64,000 nucleotides of DNA from Stanieria cyanosphaera PCC 7437 (GCF_000317575.1 NC_019748.1:3120501-3184500); one strand, 5' to 3'; shown: positions 1 through 10,861, counted from the stretch's first letter. Numbers and translations are program-made. The notes: generated by a model from the letters alone, not told the origin.

Positions 1-3000
1 GTGTCGTAGATAATTTTGAGATTTGGTTGTTGTCGAATGATTGGAATGTATTTTTCGTTCAGTTCTGGTCGACAAATCCAGGCAAAATTGATTAAAGGCA
101 ATCTAGCTTTGATCTGTTCTTCAGGAATTATTCCGTAACCATCTTGAGTGTAGAGGACTTCAATTTGAAGGTTTTGTAGAATCGAGGTGTAGGGTTCGTC
201 TTTAACGCCATTATCGGCTGCAAAGATAACGTGATAGTTAAGTTCTTTAAAGATTGCTAAAAGATGGAATAGGCGTTTTGAGCCTGATTCTTTGTCATAA
301 CAGGGCATATAAGTATCTATGACTAAAATAGTTTTTTGCCCTGAGTATTTTCTTGCCGTTTGAGGAACATTTTCAGCACCTTGATTGGGTTGATACAGTT
401 CCGTTGCTAAAACTGATTGCCATTTTTGTTTAAATTTAGCTGCATTGATGACTTGATATTTTTTAGTACCGCTATTGGTAGAAGTTCCTGAAGTGATGCC
501 TTCATAATGAACTACTTCTGATTTGGGCTGATACATGACTTTTAAACCTAAACGATGGCGAATGGCAAAGCATAAATCAGTATCTTCGTAATAAGCAGGA
601 GCAAAATCTCTTTCAAAACCTTTTAAAGCTTCAAAAGTGGCTTTTTTGACCATTAAACTTGCTCCAGAACAATAATCTACCTCGCGCAAGTAATTGTATT
701 GAGGGTCATGAGGATTATCGTTTCTGCCATAATTCCAACCAGAAGCATCTTGCCAAATAATCCCACCAGCTTCTTGAAGAGAGCCTTGAGGATAAACTAG
801 TTTTGATCCTACTGCGCCTACGTGTTCGTCTTGAAGGAAAACATCAATCAGACTTTCAATACAGTTGGGGCGGATTTCTGTATCATTATTGAGGAAGTAA
901 AGATATTCACCGTTAGCTACTGCTGCACCTTTGTTACAAGAATGAATAAAACCCAAATTCTGGTTATTATCAACCAAAGTTAATCCTTCAATTGAACTTA
1001 ATGTTTCTTGAGTATTGTCTTGAGAACAATCGTTAATGACGATAATTTCAACTAATGTTGTTGCTTGGATATTTTGGACTAGAGCTTGTAAACACTGAAG
1101 AGTGTATTGAAGTTGGTTGTAAACAGGAATAATAATTGAAACTGTAGGACAATTACTTTTGGGTAAAACGACAACTGATTTAGTGGTAGTAGGTTGAGCA
1201 ACAACGTTTACCAGAGATTCAAGAACCTTCTTAACATCAGTTTGGGGATTTTTTTTAAGTAAAGTATTGTCTAAACGAATTGAAGCTTCTAAATTACGTG
1301 GTTGAATTTGCATTGCCATTTGATAGGCGATAATTGCTTCATCTAATTTTTCTTGCTTGACTAAGGCAGTCCCAAGACTAATGTAAAGTTCCGAATTATA
1401 TTTATCAATTGCTATTGCTTGATGATAGTTATGAGGTTCGTCTGGATTTTGAGCGATCGCTTGACGATAACATTGAAGTGCTAATTCGCGATCGCTTTGC
1501 ATTCTTTGATAAAGAGCATTACCTAATTTATTTTGAATGTTCGGTAAATCTGAGTTGAGTGCTACTACAGACTGATAAGCAGTAATTGCTTCATTCCAGA
1601 GTTTGAGTTTACTACAAGCTTCTCCAAGGTTATAATGCGACCAAGCAAATTCAGGATTAAGTTTAACTGCCTGACGAAGAGCATCTCCTGCTGCTTGCCA
1701 TTGTTCGATTTGAATTAAAGCGTAGCCTAAATTATTATGTGACCAAGAAAAATCTGAATTAATTTCAGTGGCATGACGATAAGCAGAAATTGCTTCATGC
1801 CATTTTTGTTGTTTGGTTAAAGCTTCACCCCAATAATGATAAGCTTCCCAGTAATTAGGCTCTAGTTGAATAGCTGCTTGATAGTGAGCGTTGGCTTTTT
1901 GCCATTGTTGTTGTTCGGCGTAAGTTTGAGCAATTTGATAATGTAAAGGAGCATAATTGGGACTGTTTTTCAGTCCTTGTTGATAACAATTAAGTGCTTG
2001 TTGTTTTTGTCCCGCTGAATTGAGTAACTCTCCAAGACGTAAATAAGGCTCTCCTAAAGATGGTTGCAATTGAATTGCTTGACGATAAAGTGCGAGTGCT
2101 TGATCCGATTTTCTTTGTTTTAAGAATTGATTACCTAATTGTAAATATTCTTCTGCTTTAATTTTTTGAGGTTCTAACTGAATTGCTCGCAACCAAAAGG
2201 AAATGGCTTTGTCTTCTTTTCCTGACTGAGTTAAAGCTCTAGCTAAATTACGATAAGCTCCAGCAAAATTAGGATTTAGTTGAATTGCTTTTTGATAATG
2301 CGCGACCGCTTTTTGCCATTGTTTTTCTTTTGCATAGATACTAGCTACATTAGCTTGGGCTTCAGCCGAATTAGGATTTTGAGCAGCTTTTTGTAAATAT
2401 TGTTGTAATTTTGAATCTGGGTTATTTGCTGGAGAAATTTGTAATTGTTCTGGACTATGGTGAGGAGTTAAAAATTTTTGTTCAATAGGATTATTTTTAA
2501 GTTCTAAAACTCGCTGATAATATTTGCTAGCTTGTTGCCATTCTCCCATTTGTTCTAAGGTAATAGCTAATTTTTGATGAGCTTCAATAGAAGTAGGAAC
2601 TAACTCAATCGCACGGAAATACTGGTGAAGAGCCTCTTGAAATTTACCTATTTTAAGTAATTGTTCACCCAACTGAAAATGTTGTTGAAAAGCTAAGTCG
2701 GGTTTAGCCTGTAATTGAATTGCTAATTGATTATATTCTTTAACTTTATCTGGATTACCTAAATTTTGCCAAACTTTAGCTAAATGCTTATAAACTCCAG
2801 GAAAGTCTGGTTTAAAAACTAAAGCTTTTTGATAATAATTAAGTGCTGATTCCCATTGTTGTGTACCCGCATAAAGAGTACCCAAATTCGCATAAATTTC
2901 CGCTAAATCAGGACGTAGTTCTAGAGCTTTAGCATAACAACCAATTGCCTCAGTTATATTGCCAATTCTTTGATAAGCATTACCTAAAAGTTTATAAGCT

Positions 3001-3302
3001 TCAACTATAGTTGGATTAATTTTAAGTGCATTTTCGCAAGCTTTAATTACTTGATCCCATTGCTGATTTTCCCAGTAAATTATTGCTTGTTCTAGATAAA
3101 TCTGTGCTACTTCCAATTTAGGCATCAAAATCTGTGTATTAGCAGTTATAGCTAGTTGAGCCAAAGCAGTTTGAGAAGATTGATAGGCAGCTATTTGCTG
3201 ATATGGAGGAGTAAAATGTTGCCAACTAAAACTAGGCGTAGGTAACTGAATAAATTCAGGTTGTTTATCTTCGTTTGGGGATTCTATTTGTTGAGATTTC
3301 AT
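1..3302 (-). CDS. TPR-repeat glycosyltransferase (GT2 plus second glycosyltransferase domain), partial
   Basis: The gene begins with ATG at 3302 and is still open at the left edge, so its C-terminus is missing. The first ~650 residues are tandem tetratricopeptide-type repeats (recurring A-x-x-x-Y-x-x-A-[IL]-x-L-x-P patterns), a protein-interaction scaffold. At about residue 715 a family 2 glycosyltransferase domain starts ([12 protein letters not shown], then INDCSQDN, then the nucleotide-sugar motif FLNNDTEI). From about residue 985 a second domain begins ([14 protein letters not shown]...IIYDT at the edge), which looks like the N-terminal half of a GT4/GT-B glycosyltransferase. Such multidomain proteins are known from cyanobacterial O-antigen and exopolysaccharide clusters and are cytoplasmic; the neighbouring rhamnose genes suggest a rhamnosyl or similar transferase, which is inference. 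It lies 650 bp beyond rfbB on the same strand. Confidence 0.85.
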   Translation of the reverse strand, partial: MKSQQIESPNEDKQPEFIQLPTPSFSWQHFTPPYQQIAAYQSSQTALAQLAITANTQILMPKLEVAQIYLEQAIIYWENQQWDQVIKACENALKINPTIVEAYKLLGNAYQRIGNITEAIGCYAKALELRPDLAEIYANLGTLYAGTQQWESALNYYQKALVFKPDFPGVYKHLAKVWQNLGNPDKVKEYNQLAIQLQAKPDLAFQQHFQLGEQLLKIGKFQEALHQYFRAIELVPTSIEAHQKLAITLEQMGEWQQASKYYQRVLELKNNPIEQKFLTPHHSPEQLQISPANNPDSKLQQYLQKAAQNPNSAEAQANVASIYAKEKQWQKAVAHYQKAIQLNPNFAGAYRNLARALTQSGKEDKAISFWLRAIQLEPQKIKAEEYLQLGNQFLKQRKSDQALALYRQAIQLQPSLGEPYLRLGELLNSAGQKQQALNCYQQGLKNSPNYAPLHYQIAQTYAEQQQWQKANAHYQAAIQLEPNYWEAYHYWGEALTKQQKWHEAISAYRHATEINSDFSWSHNNLGYALIQIEQWQAAGDALRQAVKLNPEFAWSHYNLGEACSKLKLWNEAITAYQSVVALNSDLPNIQNKLGNALYQRMQSDRELALQCYRQAIAQNPDEPHNYHQAIAIDKYNSELYISLGTALVKQEKLDEAIIAYQMAMQIQPRNLEASIRLDNTLLKKNPQTDVKKVLESLVNVVAQPTTTKSVVVLPKSNCPTVSIIIPVYNQLQYTLQCLQALVQNIQATTLVEIIVINDCSQDNTQETLSSIEGLTLVDNNQNLGFIHSCNKGAAVANGEYLYFLNNDTEIRPNCIESLIDVFLQDEHVGAVGSKLVYPQGSLQEAGGIIWQDASGWNYGRNDNPHDPQYNYLREVDYCSGASLMVKKATFEALKGFERDFAPAYYEDTDLCFAIRHRLGLKVMYQPKSEVVHYEGITSGTSTNSGTKKYQVINAAKFKQKWQSVLATELYQPNQGAENVPQTARKYSGQKTILVIDTYMPCYDKESGSKRLFHLLAIFKELNYHVIFAADNGVKDEPYTSILQNLQIEVLYTQDGYGIIPEEQIKARLPLINFAWICRPELNEKYIPIIRQQPNLKIIYD

Positions 3303-3953
3303 TGCAGAAAATATTTGTATAAACGTAAACTTAGCTGGATTTACTTTAAATTAATAGCATTTATATCAAGGGGCGATCGCTTCAGTAAAATTACCTTTTT
3401 GTCTGAAATTTATGGCTAATTTTTCATGATTTTCGAGCAAATTTAGTCAAGATTTCTAACTTAGTAGATAATCATCAAATACTAATTTTAGATAAAGTCA
3501 TGAACTGTTTTAAACTTGCTCCTAGGTAATTCAAATTTGAAAATTTAAAAAAGTATTGAGCGAATCTTCATAAAAGAAACGATTAAATAATTAAAGATTA
3601 ATAAAATTTATTTATTCAAAGTCTTAACAATACTAAAATATCAAGTGTTTCAATAATATTCAAGTATTTTTTTTTTGTGTTTTTTATTTAATTAATTTCA
3701 CGTAAATAGTGTTTATACTAATAATTTAAAATTACTGAACAAATTTTAATAATGAAGCTTAACTTTAATAAAATTTTTGATTATCAATGGTTATTAAAAC
3801 TAAAGAAGCTTAATTTAATTACGTTTTAACCTTCTAGTTAACCAAAATAATTAACTGAATATAAAATAAGCTAGCTTGGAATTTAGCTAGCTGACTTAAG
3901 TAAAAATATTTAATTTTAGTTGTTAACTAATCACAACTTAATTTAGTTATAAA
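3303..3953. other. 650-bp AT-rich intergenic region
   Basis: No coding sequence, tRNA or clear terminator is visible between the TPR-glycosyltransferase start and the end of rfbB. The stretch is very AT-rich, has one HIP1 site near 3373, and presumably contains the promoter and leader of the TPR-glycosyltransferase. Confidence 0.5.
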
Positions 3954-5021
3954 TTAGGAATAAACTTGTTGATAATAACTTTGATATTCTGGAGACAGTA
4001 AAGGTTGCCACCAAGAACGATTGTTTAAATACCAAATTACTGTTTGACGTAATCCTTCTTGTACAGTGACTTGAGGAGTCCAACCTAATTCAGTTTTAAT
4101 TTTAGTAGCATTGATCGCATATCTACGGTCGTGTCCTGGTCGGTCTTTAACAAAACTTATTAATTGTCGCGCAGGAATAACGGGTAATTCAGAAGCAAGT
4201 TCATCCATCAAATCGCAAATTTGCTGAACTAGTTCAATATTTTTGACTTCGTTGTTTCCACCAATATTGTAGGTTTCTCCTGGTGTACCACGATTGATGA
4301 CAACATCTAAAGCACGACAATGATCTTCAACATACAACCAATCTCGAATATTTTGACCATCTCCGTACACTGGTAGAGGTTTACCAAGTAAGATATTAAT
4401 GCACATTAAAGGAATAAGTTTTTCAGGAAAGTGATAGGGTCCATAATTATTTGAGCAATTGGTAATTATGGTAGGCAGATTATAAGTATGATAGTAAGCA
4501 CGGGCAAGATGATCGCTACCTGCTTTCGATGCCGAATAAGGACTGTTTGGTGCATAGGGAGTAGTTTCAGAAAAAGCGGGGTCTTTTGGTGCAAGACTTC
4601 CATAAACTTCATCTGTAGAAACATGAAGAAAACGATAATCTAAGGGTTTGTCCTGATTTTCCCATCTCTGCCGAAAAGATTCGAGTAAAGTAAATGTACC
4701 AACTACATTGGTTTCTATAAAAGCACCAGGTCCTAAAATTGAACGATCTACATGAGATTCCGCAGCAAAATGGGCAATCGTATCAATTTGTTCTTCTTGA
4801 AGTAGTCGGTCAATTAAATCGCGATCGCAGATATTACCATGAACAAAACGTAGGTTAGCTTTACCTTCTAGAGTAGCAAGGTTTTGGCGATTTCCAGCAT
4901 AGGTAAGAGCATCTAAAACCACAACGCGGTCGCTGTGATAAGTTTTACACCAATGATGAACAAAATTAGAACCAATAAAACCAGCACCACCAGTTATCAG
5001 TATGTTTCGAGATTGATTCAT
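3954..5021 (-). CDS. rfbB: dTDP-glucose 4,6-dehydratase
   Basis: This 355-residue enzyme of the extended short-chain dehydrogenase family converts dTDP-glucose to dTDP-4-keto-6-deoxyglucose, the second step of dTDP-L-rhamnose synthesis in the cytoplasm. The N-terminal NAD-binding motif GGAGFIGSN is at residues ~11-19. The family signatures STDEVYG and YSASKAGSD (catalytic Tyr and Lys) follow in the middle, then [14 protein letters not shown] and the C-terminal [10 protein letters not shown] stretch. The length is normal for RfbB/RmlB. It is the last gene of the minus-strand set rfbC-rfbD-rfbA-rfbB, separated from rfbA by 86 bp that hold a small palindromic repeat, so it could also have its own promoter. 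Confidence 0.96.
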   Translation of the reverse strand: MNQSRNILITGGAGFIGSNFVHHWCKTYHSDRVVVLDALTYAGNRQNLATLEGKANLRFVHGNICDRDLIDRLLQEEQIDTIAHFAAESHVDRSILGPGAFIETNVVGTFTLLESFRQRWENQDKPLDYRFLHVSTDEVYGSLAPKDPAFSETTPYAPNSPYSASKAGSDHLARAYYHTYNLPTIITNCSNNYGPYHFPEKLIPLMCINILLGKPLPVYGDGQNIRDWLYVEDHCRALDVVINRGTPGETYNIGGNNEVKNIELVQQICDLMDELASELPVIPARQLISFVKDRPGHDRRYAINATKIKTELGWTPQVTVQEGLRQTVIWYLNNRSWWQPLLSPEYQSYYQQVYS

Positions 5022-5052
5022 TATTTAATAGTTATTCAGTTATCAATTACCA

Positions 5053-5080
5053 GTAGAGACGTAATCTGTCGCGTCTATAC
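5053..5080. repeat. Short palindromic repeat between rfbA and rfbB
   Basis: GTAGAGACG at 5053-5061 faces CGTCTATAC at 5072-5080, an inverted repeat with one mismatch. It lies in a run of TTATCAGTT-like words. Palindromes of the GTAGAGACG...CGTCTCTAC type are scattered through many cyanobacterial genomes; this looks like a short, slightly decayed copy. Confidence 0.5.
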
Positions 5081-5107
5081 ATCAGTTATCAGTTGCATAA
5101 GAACAAT

Positions 5108-6181
5108 TTAAGCTAATTCAATCTGAGAATCGTCTCCAATCATAAATCTTAGGGCTTTAGGACGTTGGGGTGTAACTTTTAATTGCACCCTAGCACCAAT
5201 TAAACTATCAACAATTCGTTGCTGAATACCAATTACCTTAGCTTCAGTTAAAATTACACTATGTTCAATTTCGGTATCGATGATAGTAGCGCGATCGGCA
5301 ATACTACTGTAAGGCCCAATAAAACAGTTTTCAATTTGACAGTTTTCACCAATAGTGACAGGACCGCGAATCGTACTATTAATGATCCGAGAACCCTTAC
5401 CGATATGAACCCTACCACTGATTTTGCTATTGGCATCGACTTCTCCAGCCATAGTTGAGTCAAGACAAGTATCCAAAATAACTTGATTGGCTGCGAGTAG
5501 GTCATCTTTTTTCCCTGTATCAAGCCACCAACCTTTTAACTGGAAAGATTCAACATTTTTCTGAGTTTCGATCAGATACTGAATGGCATCAGTAATTTCT
5601 AATTCTCCTCTAGCAGAAGGTACAATATTTGCGATCGCTTCATGAATGGCAGGAGAAAATAAATATATCCCTACTAAGGCAAGATTAGAAGGAGGAACTT
5701 GTGGTTTTTCAATTAGTTCTAAGACTTTACCATCTTGATCAACTCTAGCCACCCCAAAAGCGGTAGGATTTTCTACTTCACAGAGTAAAGTTAAGGCATC
5801 TAGATGTTTGGATTTAAATTTATCTAAAAATAAATCTAACTGACTTTGAACCAAGTTATCCCCCAGATACATGACAAAAGGAGAATCTTGAAGAAAAGGT
5901 CGGGCAATCTTAACCGCGTGAGCTAAACCTAGAGGTTGGTCTTGTAAGATATAGGTAATTTTAGCTCCAAAGCGATCGCCATTACCTGTTTTTGCTTGAA
6001 CTTCTGCACCTGTTTCTGGGCTAATAATAATACCAATATCGGTGATGCCAGCAGCAATAATTGACTCAATGCCATACCAAAGAATAGGTTTGTTAGCTAC
6101 AGGGACAAGTTGTTTAGCACCAGTGTACGTCAAAGGACGTAAACGAGTACCTTTACCACCAGAGAGAATGAGTGCTTTCAT
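5108..6181 (-). CDS. rfbA: Glucose-1-phosphate thymidylyltransferase, long form
   Basis: The enzyme makes dTDP-glucose from glucose-1-phosphate and dTTP, the first step of dTDP-rhamnose synthesis. The nucleotidyltransferase signature LSGGKGTRLRPLT opens the protein (residues 6-18), followed by KQLVPVANKPILWYGIE and MYLGDN. Residues ~245-340 form hexapeptide-like repeats (isoleucine-rich, IGxGSRI, IGENCQI), the left-handed beta-helix tail of the long RmlA type (357 residues against ~290 for the short form). The start ATG at 6181 is 34 bp after the end of rfbD, so they are probably cotranscribed. Confidence 0.94.
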   Translation of the reverse strand: MKALILSGGKGTRLRPLTYTGAKQLVPVANKPILWYGIESIIAAGITDIGIIISPETGAEVQAKTGNGDRFGAKITYILQDQPLGLAHAVKIARPFLQDSPFVMYLGDNLVQSQLDLFLDKFKSKHLDALTLLCEVENPTAFGVARVDQDGKVLELIEKPQVPPSNLALVGIYLFSPAIHEAIANIVPSARGELEITDAIQYLIETQKNVESFQLKGWWLDTGKKDDLLAANQVILDTCLDSTMAGEVDANSKISGRVHIGKGSRIINSTIRGPVTIGENCQIENCFIGPYSSIADRATIIDTEIEHSVILTEAKVIGIQQRIVDSLIGARVQLKVTPQRPKALRFMIGDDSQIELA

Positions 6182-6215
6182 GATTTGTTCTTAAATAGTA
6201 ATGAGTGAGATCGAT

Positions 6216-7109
6216 TTAGATTAGCGATTGCCACTGAACCAACATTTTTTGTAAAGACTGTCGCCAATAAGGAGGATACACACCCAAAGCTTTAGTGATT
6301 TTGGTTTTGTTCAGTACTGAATAAGCTGGACGTTGGGCAGGAGTGGGATACTCAGCAGTACTAATTGGCACAATCTGCTTAACCTTAAGCGAAAATCCTA
6401 ATTGTTGTGCCTCGGCAAAAATTGCTACAGCAAAGTCGTACCAACTAGCTACACCACTATTGGTAAAGTGATAAATTCCCGTTGGTAAAACTGAATTTCC
6501 AGCTATTTCTCTAGCAAGCATTTGAGTAATAGTTACCGCAATATCATAAGACCAAGTTGGACTGCCGATTTGATCGGCAACTACCCGAATTTCTTCTCGT
6601 TCTGCTCCTAGTCTCAGCATTGTTTTAACAAAGTTACCATGTCCGCGACAACCATATACCCAGGCAGTACGGAGAATGAGATAACGAGAACAATTATTAA
6701 TAATGCCTTCTTCTCCTAATAGTTTTGATTTGCCATACACTCCAATGGGATTAGTATCATCTTCTTCTTGATAGGGAGTATGGTTACAACCATCAAAGAC
6801 ATAATCTGTCGAGATATGCACCAAAGTTGCCCCAATTTTTTCCGCTACTTCTGCCATTGCAGTAGGTGCAATAGCGTTAATTTTATTAGCTAGTTTTACC
6901 TCGGTTTCAGCTTGATCTACTGCGGTATAGGCTGCTGCATTGACAATAATACTAGGTTTGATTTGGCTGATTACTTCTTCAATCGACAGAGGATCAGTTA
7001 AATCTAACTGGTGACGTTTTAAGCCAATCACTTCTCCCAAAGAACTTAGAGTTTGTTGCAACTCTTGACCTACTTGCCCTGTAACTCCTGTAAGAACAAT
7101 TTTACTCAT
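6216..7109 (-). CDS. rfbD: dTDP-4-dehydrorhamnose reductase
   Basis: This enzyme performs the final NAD(P)H-dependent reduction giving dTDP-L-rhamnose. I place the start at the ATG at 7109 (MSKIVLTGVTGQVGQEL) rather than at the upstream in-frame codon at 7187, because the Rossmann glycine motif must lie at the N-terminus and because the ATG overlaps the rfbC stop in an ATGA tetranucleotide (7106-7109), a translational-coupling arrangement. STDYVFDG and YGKSKLLGE (catalytic YxxxK) are visible, then the substrate-binding region with WVYG and TPAQRPAYSVL. The ~297-residue length is normal. Confidence 0.95.
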   Translation of the reverse strand: MSKIVLTGVTGQVGQELQQTLSSLGEVIGLKRHQLDLTDPLSIEEVISQIKPSIIVNAAAYTAVDQAETEVKLANKINAIAPTAMAEVAEKIGATLVHISTDYVFDGCNHTPYQEEDDTNPIGVYGKSKLLGEEGIINNCSRYLILRTAWVYGCRGHGNFVKTMLRLGAEREEIRVVADQIGSPTWSYDIAVTITQMLAREIAGNSVLPTGIYHFTNSGVASWYDFAVAIFAEAQQLGFSLKVKQIVPISTAEYPTPAQRPAYSVLNKTKITKALGVYPPYWRQSLQKMLVQWQSLI

Positions 7110-7651
7110 AAAAATACCTCGGCTGTTTGTAAAGGTTGGGCTGCTTGATCTTTTGCCGAAAGGAGAGGAGTAGTTTGTAGTGGCCAATCAATATTAAGAT
7201 CAGGATCATTCCAAAGAATAGCTCTTTCGTATTCAGGAGCGTAGTAGTCAGTAGTTTTATAGAGAAAATCTGCGTTTTCGGACAAAACTAAAAATCCATG
7301 AGCGAATCCTGGAGGAATCCAAAATAATCTTTTATTTTCTGCACTCAAGATACAACCAACCCACTCACCAAAAGTAGGAGAATTTTTTCTGATATCAACT
7401 GCTACATCAAACACTTCTCCAATGACGACTCGAACTAATTTTCCTTGAGGTTGTTGAATTTGATAGTGTAATCCTCTGAGAACGTTTTTAGCAGAGCGAG
7501 AGTGATTATCTTGGACAAATTTCGCGTTAATACCTGTTTTTTGAGCAAAAGTTTTCTCATTGTAACTTTCTAAGAAAAAACCGCGATCGTCACCAAACAC
7601 TTGTGGTTCGATCATGATAACGTCAGGGATTTTAGTGCTAATTACCTTCAT
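7106..7651 (-). CDS. rfbC: dTDP-4-dehydrorhamnose 3,5-epimerase
   Basis: This 181-residue cupin-fold epimerase acts on dTDP-4-keto-6-deoxyglucose, the third step of the rhamnose pathway. Signature stretches are EPQVFGDDRGFFLESYNE, LRGLHYQIQQPQGKLVRV (catalytic His) and WIPPGFAHGFLVLSE. It is the promoter-proximal gene of the minus-strand set and ends in an ATGA overlap with rfbD. With rfbA, rfbB and rfbD it completes the four-enzyme pathway. The 196 bp to the divergent hpnA-like gene should hold both promoters. Confidence 0.96.
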   Translation of the reverse strand: MKVISTKIPDVIMIEPQVFGDDRGFFLESYNEKTFAQKTGINAKFVQDNHSRSAKNVLRGLHYQIQQPQGKLVRVVIGEVFDVAVDIRKNSPTFGEWVGCILSAENKRLFWIPPGFAHGFLVLSENADFLYKTTDYYAPEYERAILWNDPDLNIDWPLQTTPLLSAKDQAAQPLQTAEVFL

Positions 7652-7847
7652 GATTTACTTGAGTACTATTTTAAAAATTAGAACTTACAGAAGTGAAAAT
7701 TTAGATGGTTTAATTGTTGAAGTGGGGAAATATAACCACCGACTTCTCAAACAACCGATGTTAGAAAACTATAACTATTAATTATTAACGGACAAGTCTG
7801 GACTTAAGTTTATAATTGCGAAATAGTTGATCAATCAATAACTATTA

Positions 7848-8828
7848 ATGCGTGCTTTTGTAACAGGTGGGACTGGTTTTATTGGTTCTAATTTAGTTCG
7901 GCTATTGCTACAACAAGGATATGAAGTAAAGGTTTTAGTACGTTCTAGCAGTCGTTTAGATAATCTAGACTCTTTAAACATCGAAACCATTGAAGGAAAT
8001 TTAAACGACTCTAATTTATCCCAACAAATGCAGGGATGCCAGGTGTTATTTCACGTTGCTGCTCATTATTCGTTGTGGCAGGCTAGTAAAAAACAATTGT
8101 ACCAAGATAATGTTTTAGGTACGCGTAATATTTTGCAAGCAGCCCATCAAGCAGGTATTGAGCGTGTTGTTTATACAAGTTCGGTGGCAGCAATTGGTGT
8201 AGGCAAAAATGGTACTCCAGTTAATGAAGCTCATCAAAGTCCTGTTAATCAATTGGTAGGTGATTACAAAAAATCAAAATATTATGCTGAACAAGAGGCT
8301 GTTAAAGCATTTCAATTAGGTTTAGACTTAGTTATTGTTAATCCTAGTACTCCGATTGGTGCATGGGATCTCAAACCTACTCCCACGGGAGAAATAATTG
8401 TGCGTTTTTTACATCGAAAAATGCCTTTTTATGTCGATACTGGTTTGAATATTATTGATGTTAAGGATGTAGCTTGGGGACATTTATTAGCTTTAGAAAA
8501 AGGTAACTCAGGCGATCGCTATATTTTAGGTAATCAAAATATTACTCTTAAAGCATTATTAGAAAAACTTTCTCTGATTACAGGTTTACCAGCACCTCAA
8601 AAAACTATTCCCTATTGGATACCTTATACTGTTGCTTGGCTTGATGAAAAAGTTTTAAGTCTGTTTGGAAAACAACCATCAATTCCTGTAGATGGAGTAA
8701 AAATGTCGAGACAAAAAATGTATTACGATGCAACTAAAGCAATCACAGAGTTGGGTTTACCTCAATCTTCGATTGATTTAGCTTTAGAAGATGCTGTCAA
8801 TTGGTTTTCTAGCAATAGCGATCGCTAG
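7848..8828 (+). CDS. hpnA: HpnA-like NAD-dependent sugar epimerase/dehydratase
   Basis: A 326-residue extended SDR protein with GGTGFIGSNLV at residues 7-17, HVAAHYSLW, TSSVAAIGV and the catalytic YKKSKYYAE. The later PSTPIGAWDLKPTPTG and the GLNIIDVKDVAWGH stretch match the hopanoid-associated sugar epimerase HpnA group. HpnA is usually found with hopanoid biosynthesis genes; none are visible here, so the substrate stays open. It is transcribed divergently from rfbC and converges on the beta-helix gene, with which it shares its last four bases. Confidence 0.85.
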   Translation: MRAFVTGGTGFIGSNLVRLLLQQGYEVKVLVRSSSRLDNLDSLNIETIEGNLNDSNLSQQMQGCQVLFHVAAHYSLWQASKKQLYQDNVLGTRNILQAAHQAGIERVVYTSSVAAIGVGKNGTPVNEAHQSPVNQLVGDYKKSKYYAEQEAVKAFQLGLDLVIVNPSTPIGAWDLKPTPTGEIIVRFLHRKMPFYVDTGLNIIDVKDVAWGHLLALEKGNSGDRYILGNQNITLKALLEKLSLITGLPAPQKTIPYWIPYTVAWLDEKVLSLFGKQPSIPVDGVKMSRQKMYYDATKAITELGLPQSSIDLALEDAVNWFSSNSDR

Positions 8829-10861
8829 TTATGATCGTTGTTAAAGAAATTTCTCAATTTTTGTAAGAAGTTACCCGAAGAATTATTGATTGGTTTATTC
8901 TGAACCCACGCTAAATACTGTCTCATTTCTATAATAGTATCACTATCTATCTGTTGAGTAGGTAAATTACTTTCTATTTGTTTAATAGGACTATCTGCTT
9001 TCAAACGAAAATCATAATTTTCTGAATCAACAAAATAAGGTTCTCGCCAGATATAATTTGTTTCTTTTGTATAATTTGCCCATTGATTAAGATTAGTCAT
9101 GTTAGTTCTTTGAAAATCTATGCCAAAAGTTTTTTTCAAAGGAGCCCAATAATAATTTTTTCTACCTGTATATTCCTGCTGAAGAAATTGTTGATAAAGT
9201 TTTGGATCGCCCGTTTTTTGAACTATCAAAGCTTGTTTTTGTTGATTAGCAACAATCAAATTATTTTGAAATTTAGTAGAACCTAAATAAATTGGTACTT
9301 CTTGACCATCATTTTGTCCTAAAATTTGACCTAAACTATCAGTATAAGTTCGAGAACTTGCCGAAGTAAACTGAACCGAATCACCTCCATTAACCGCACA
9401 AATAATTGAATTAGATACAACAATATTATGAGCATTTTCAACTAAAAAATTGACTTCTTGATCATCAGCCAATAGTGAATTATGAACGATAAAAGGACCT
9501 GGAGAAATTTCTAAAGCTAAACCGCGAATATTGTGAAGTGCAATTAGACGCTCAATCATAATATTGCGATTTCCAATATCAAACCATAATCCTACCGTCA
9601 TATTTCCAATCGTACGATGATTGTGAAAGACACCATTCCAAGTGTTATGAATTTTTGCTCCTGCTAATGCCCATTGCACTATTTTTCCTTGATGCCCACG
9701 CCAATTATTAAAGTTAGTTTCATTGTTATCCCAAACAGTATTGAGAAGGGTATGAGCATCTACACCCATAAAACCGTTATAGTTAAATTTATTACCCCGT
9801 AAAGTAACATTTTGCTGATGAAGTAAACTTAAACCTCTGCCATTATTCCAACTAAAATTACAGTTTTCGATCAGAATATTGTTACCCCGAAACTCATTAT
9901 TACCGTACCAAGGACCAAACATAACTGCTGCCCCTGTAATTTCAATTTCATTAGCACTATGCTGAAAATTTAATCGACGCAGTACGACATTTTCCATCTT
10001 GAAAAATCGCAACAAAAATCTTTTTGTAGCAACTTCTATTTCTGCTTGAGAAAAATCAATTTCTTCTGAAGGACAAAGATAAATTTTATTACCATTTTCA
10101 TCTAGTTCGGCTATACCAAAAGTTCCTGGTTCAATAACATGGTCGGGTTGTTCATAACCAAGATAATTATAAGTACCTTTACCTTGATAATCATTTGGTG
10201 TAGTGTAACTATACTTTTCTAGTAAAACTTGTTTTAAGGGTTGTCCATTAACAAACACCATTTCACTACGATGAGCTATCACATCTGGAGGATTGTATTC
10301 ACCCCAAGCACCACCATTATTACCAAAATCGTATAACCAGTCTTTTTCGTAATAAACAATTCCATTGCGTTTAACGGTTTTCCAACTAGAAGGATGCCAC
10401 GTTTCAGCACCACTAATAATTACTTCTTCATTTCTACCTTCAATAACCAAAACTGCATCTTTAGCTTGAGGAGTTAATTGTTCTCCATCAATGACTAATT
10501 CTCCTTCCCGATACAGGCCAGGATCAAGAATAATTTTGGTGCTTTCTCCTCTATTTAAATATTGTTTGGCTTTTTCAAGGGCTGCACTCAGAGATTTTAA
10601 AGGCTGAGTTGAAGAGGCTGAATTATGATCTGAAGCGTTAGGATCATTTATATTTACATGAATAATTTGACTAATTTTATTTTCATCGATTTGAGCAGCA
10701 GTAATATTTTGAGCAGCGAGATTAGTTACTTCTGATAATTCTTCTGCTTGAGAGTTATTATTAACTGAATTTTTCGCAAAAGTTCCAATCCCAACAGCAG
10801 TTGCTAACCCCAAGCTCAACTTAAAAGTCTGTCTTCTCGTTAGCAATCTCTTGTGAAACAT
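8825..10861 (-). CDS. Tat-exported right-handed beta-helix protein
   Basis: The protein has 678 residues. The N-terminus carries a twin-arginine signal (TRRQTFKLSLGLATAVGIG, residues 8-26), so export in folded form is expected. From about residue 275 it contains short degenerate repeats rich in N and hydrophobics (ENVVLRRLNF, NNILIENCNFSWNNGRG, QNVTLRGNKFNYNGF, RNIMIERLIALHNIRG), the pattern of a right-handed parallel beta-helix as in polysaccharide lyases and hydrolases. No catalytic residues can be assigned. Its position next to the rhamnose genes suggests action on a surface polysaccharide (inference). It converges on the hpnA-like gene, and both stop codons lie in one CTAG palindrome at 8825-8828. 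Confidence 0.8.
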   Translation of the reverse strand: MFHKRLLTRRQTFKLSLGLATAVGIGTFAKNSVNNNSQAEELSEVTNLAAQNITAAQIDENKISQIIHVNINDPNASDHNSASSTQPLKSLSAALEKAKQYLNRGESTKIILDPGLYREGELVIDGEQLTPQAKDAVLVIEGRNEEVIISGAETWHPSSWKTVKRNGIVYYEKDWLYDFGNNGGAWGEYNPPDVIAHRSEMVFVNGQPLKQVLLEKYSYTTPNDYQGKGTYNYLGYEQPDHVIEPGTFGIAELDENGNKIYLCPSEEIDFSQAEIEVATKRFLLRFFKMENVVLRRLNFQHSANEIEITGAAVMFGPWYGNNEFRGNNILIENCNFSWNNGRGLSLLHQQNVTLRGNKFNYNGFMGVDAHTLLNTVWDNNETNFNNWRGHQGKIVQWALAGAKIHNTWNGVFHNHRTIGNMTVGLWFDIGNRNIMIERLIALHNIRGLALEISPGPFIVHNSLLADDQEVNFLVENAHNIVVSNSIICAVNGGDSVQFTSASSRTYTDSLGQILGQNDGQEVPIYLGSTKFQNNLIVANQQKQALIVQKTGDPKLYQQFLQQEYTGRKNYYWAPLKKTFGIDFQRTNMTNLNQWANYTKETNYIWREPYFVDSENYDFRLKADSPIKQIESNLPTQQIDSDTIIEMRQYLAWVQNKPINNSSGNFLQKLRNFFNNDHN

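Noticed and set aside
5254-5523. Open frames on both strands inside rfbA
   Set aside because: They overlap a well-supported gene and have no recognisable protein features; shadows of rfbA.
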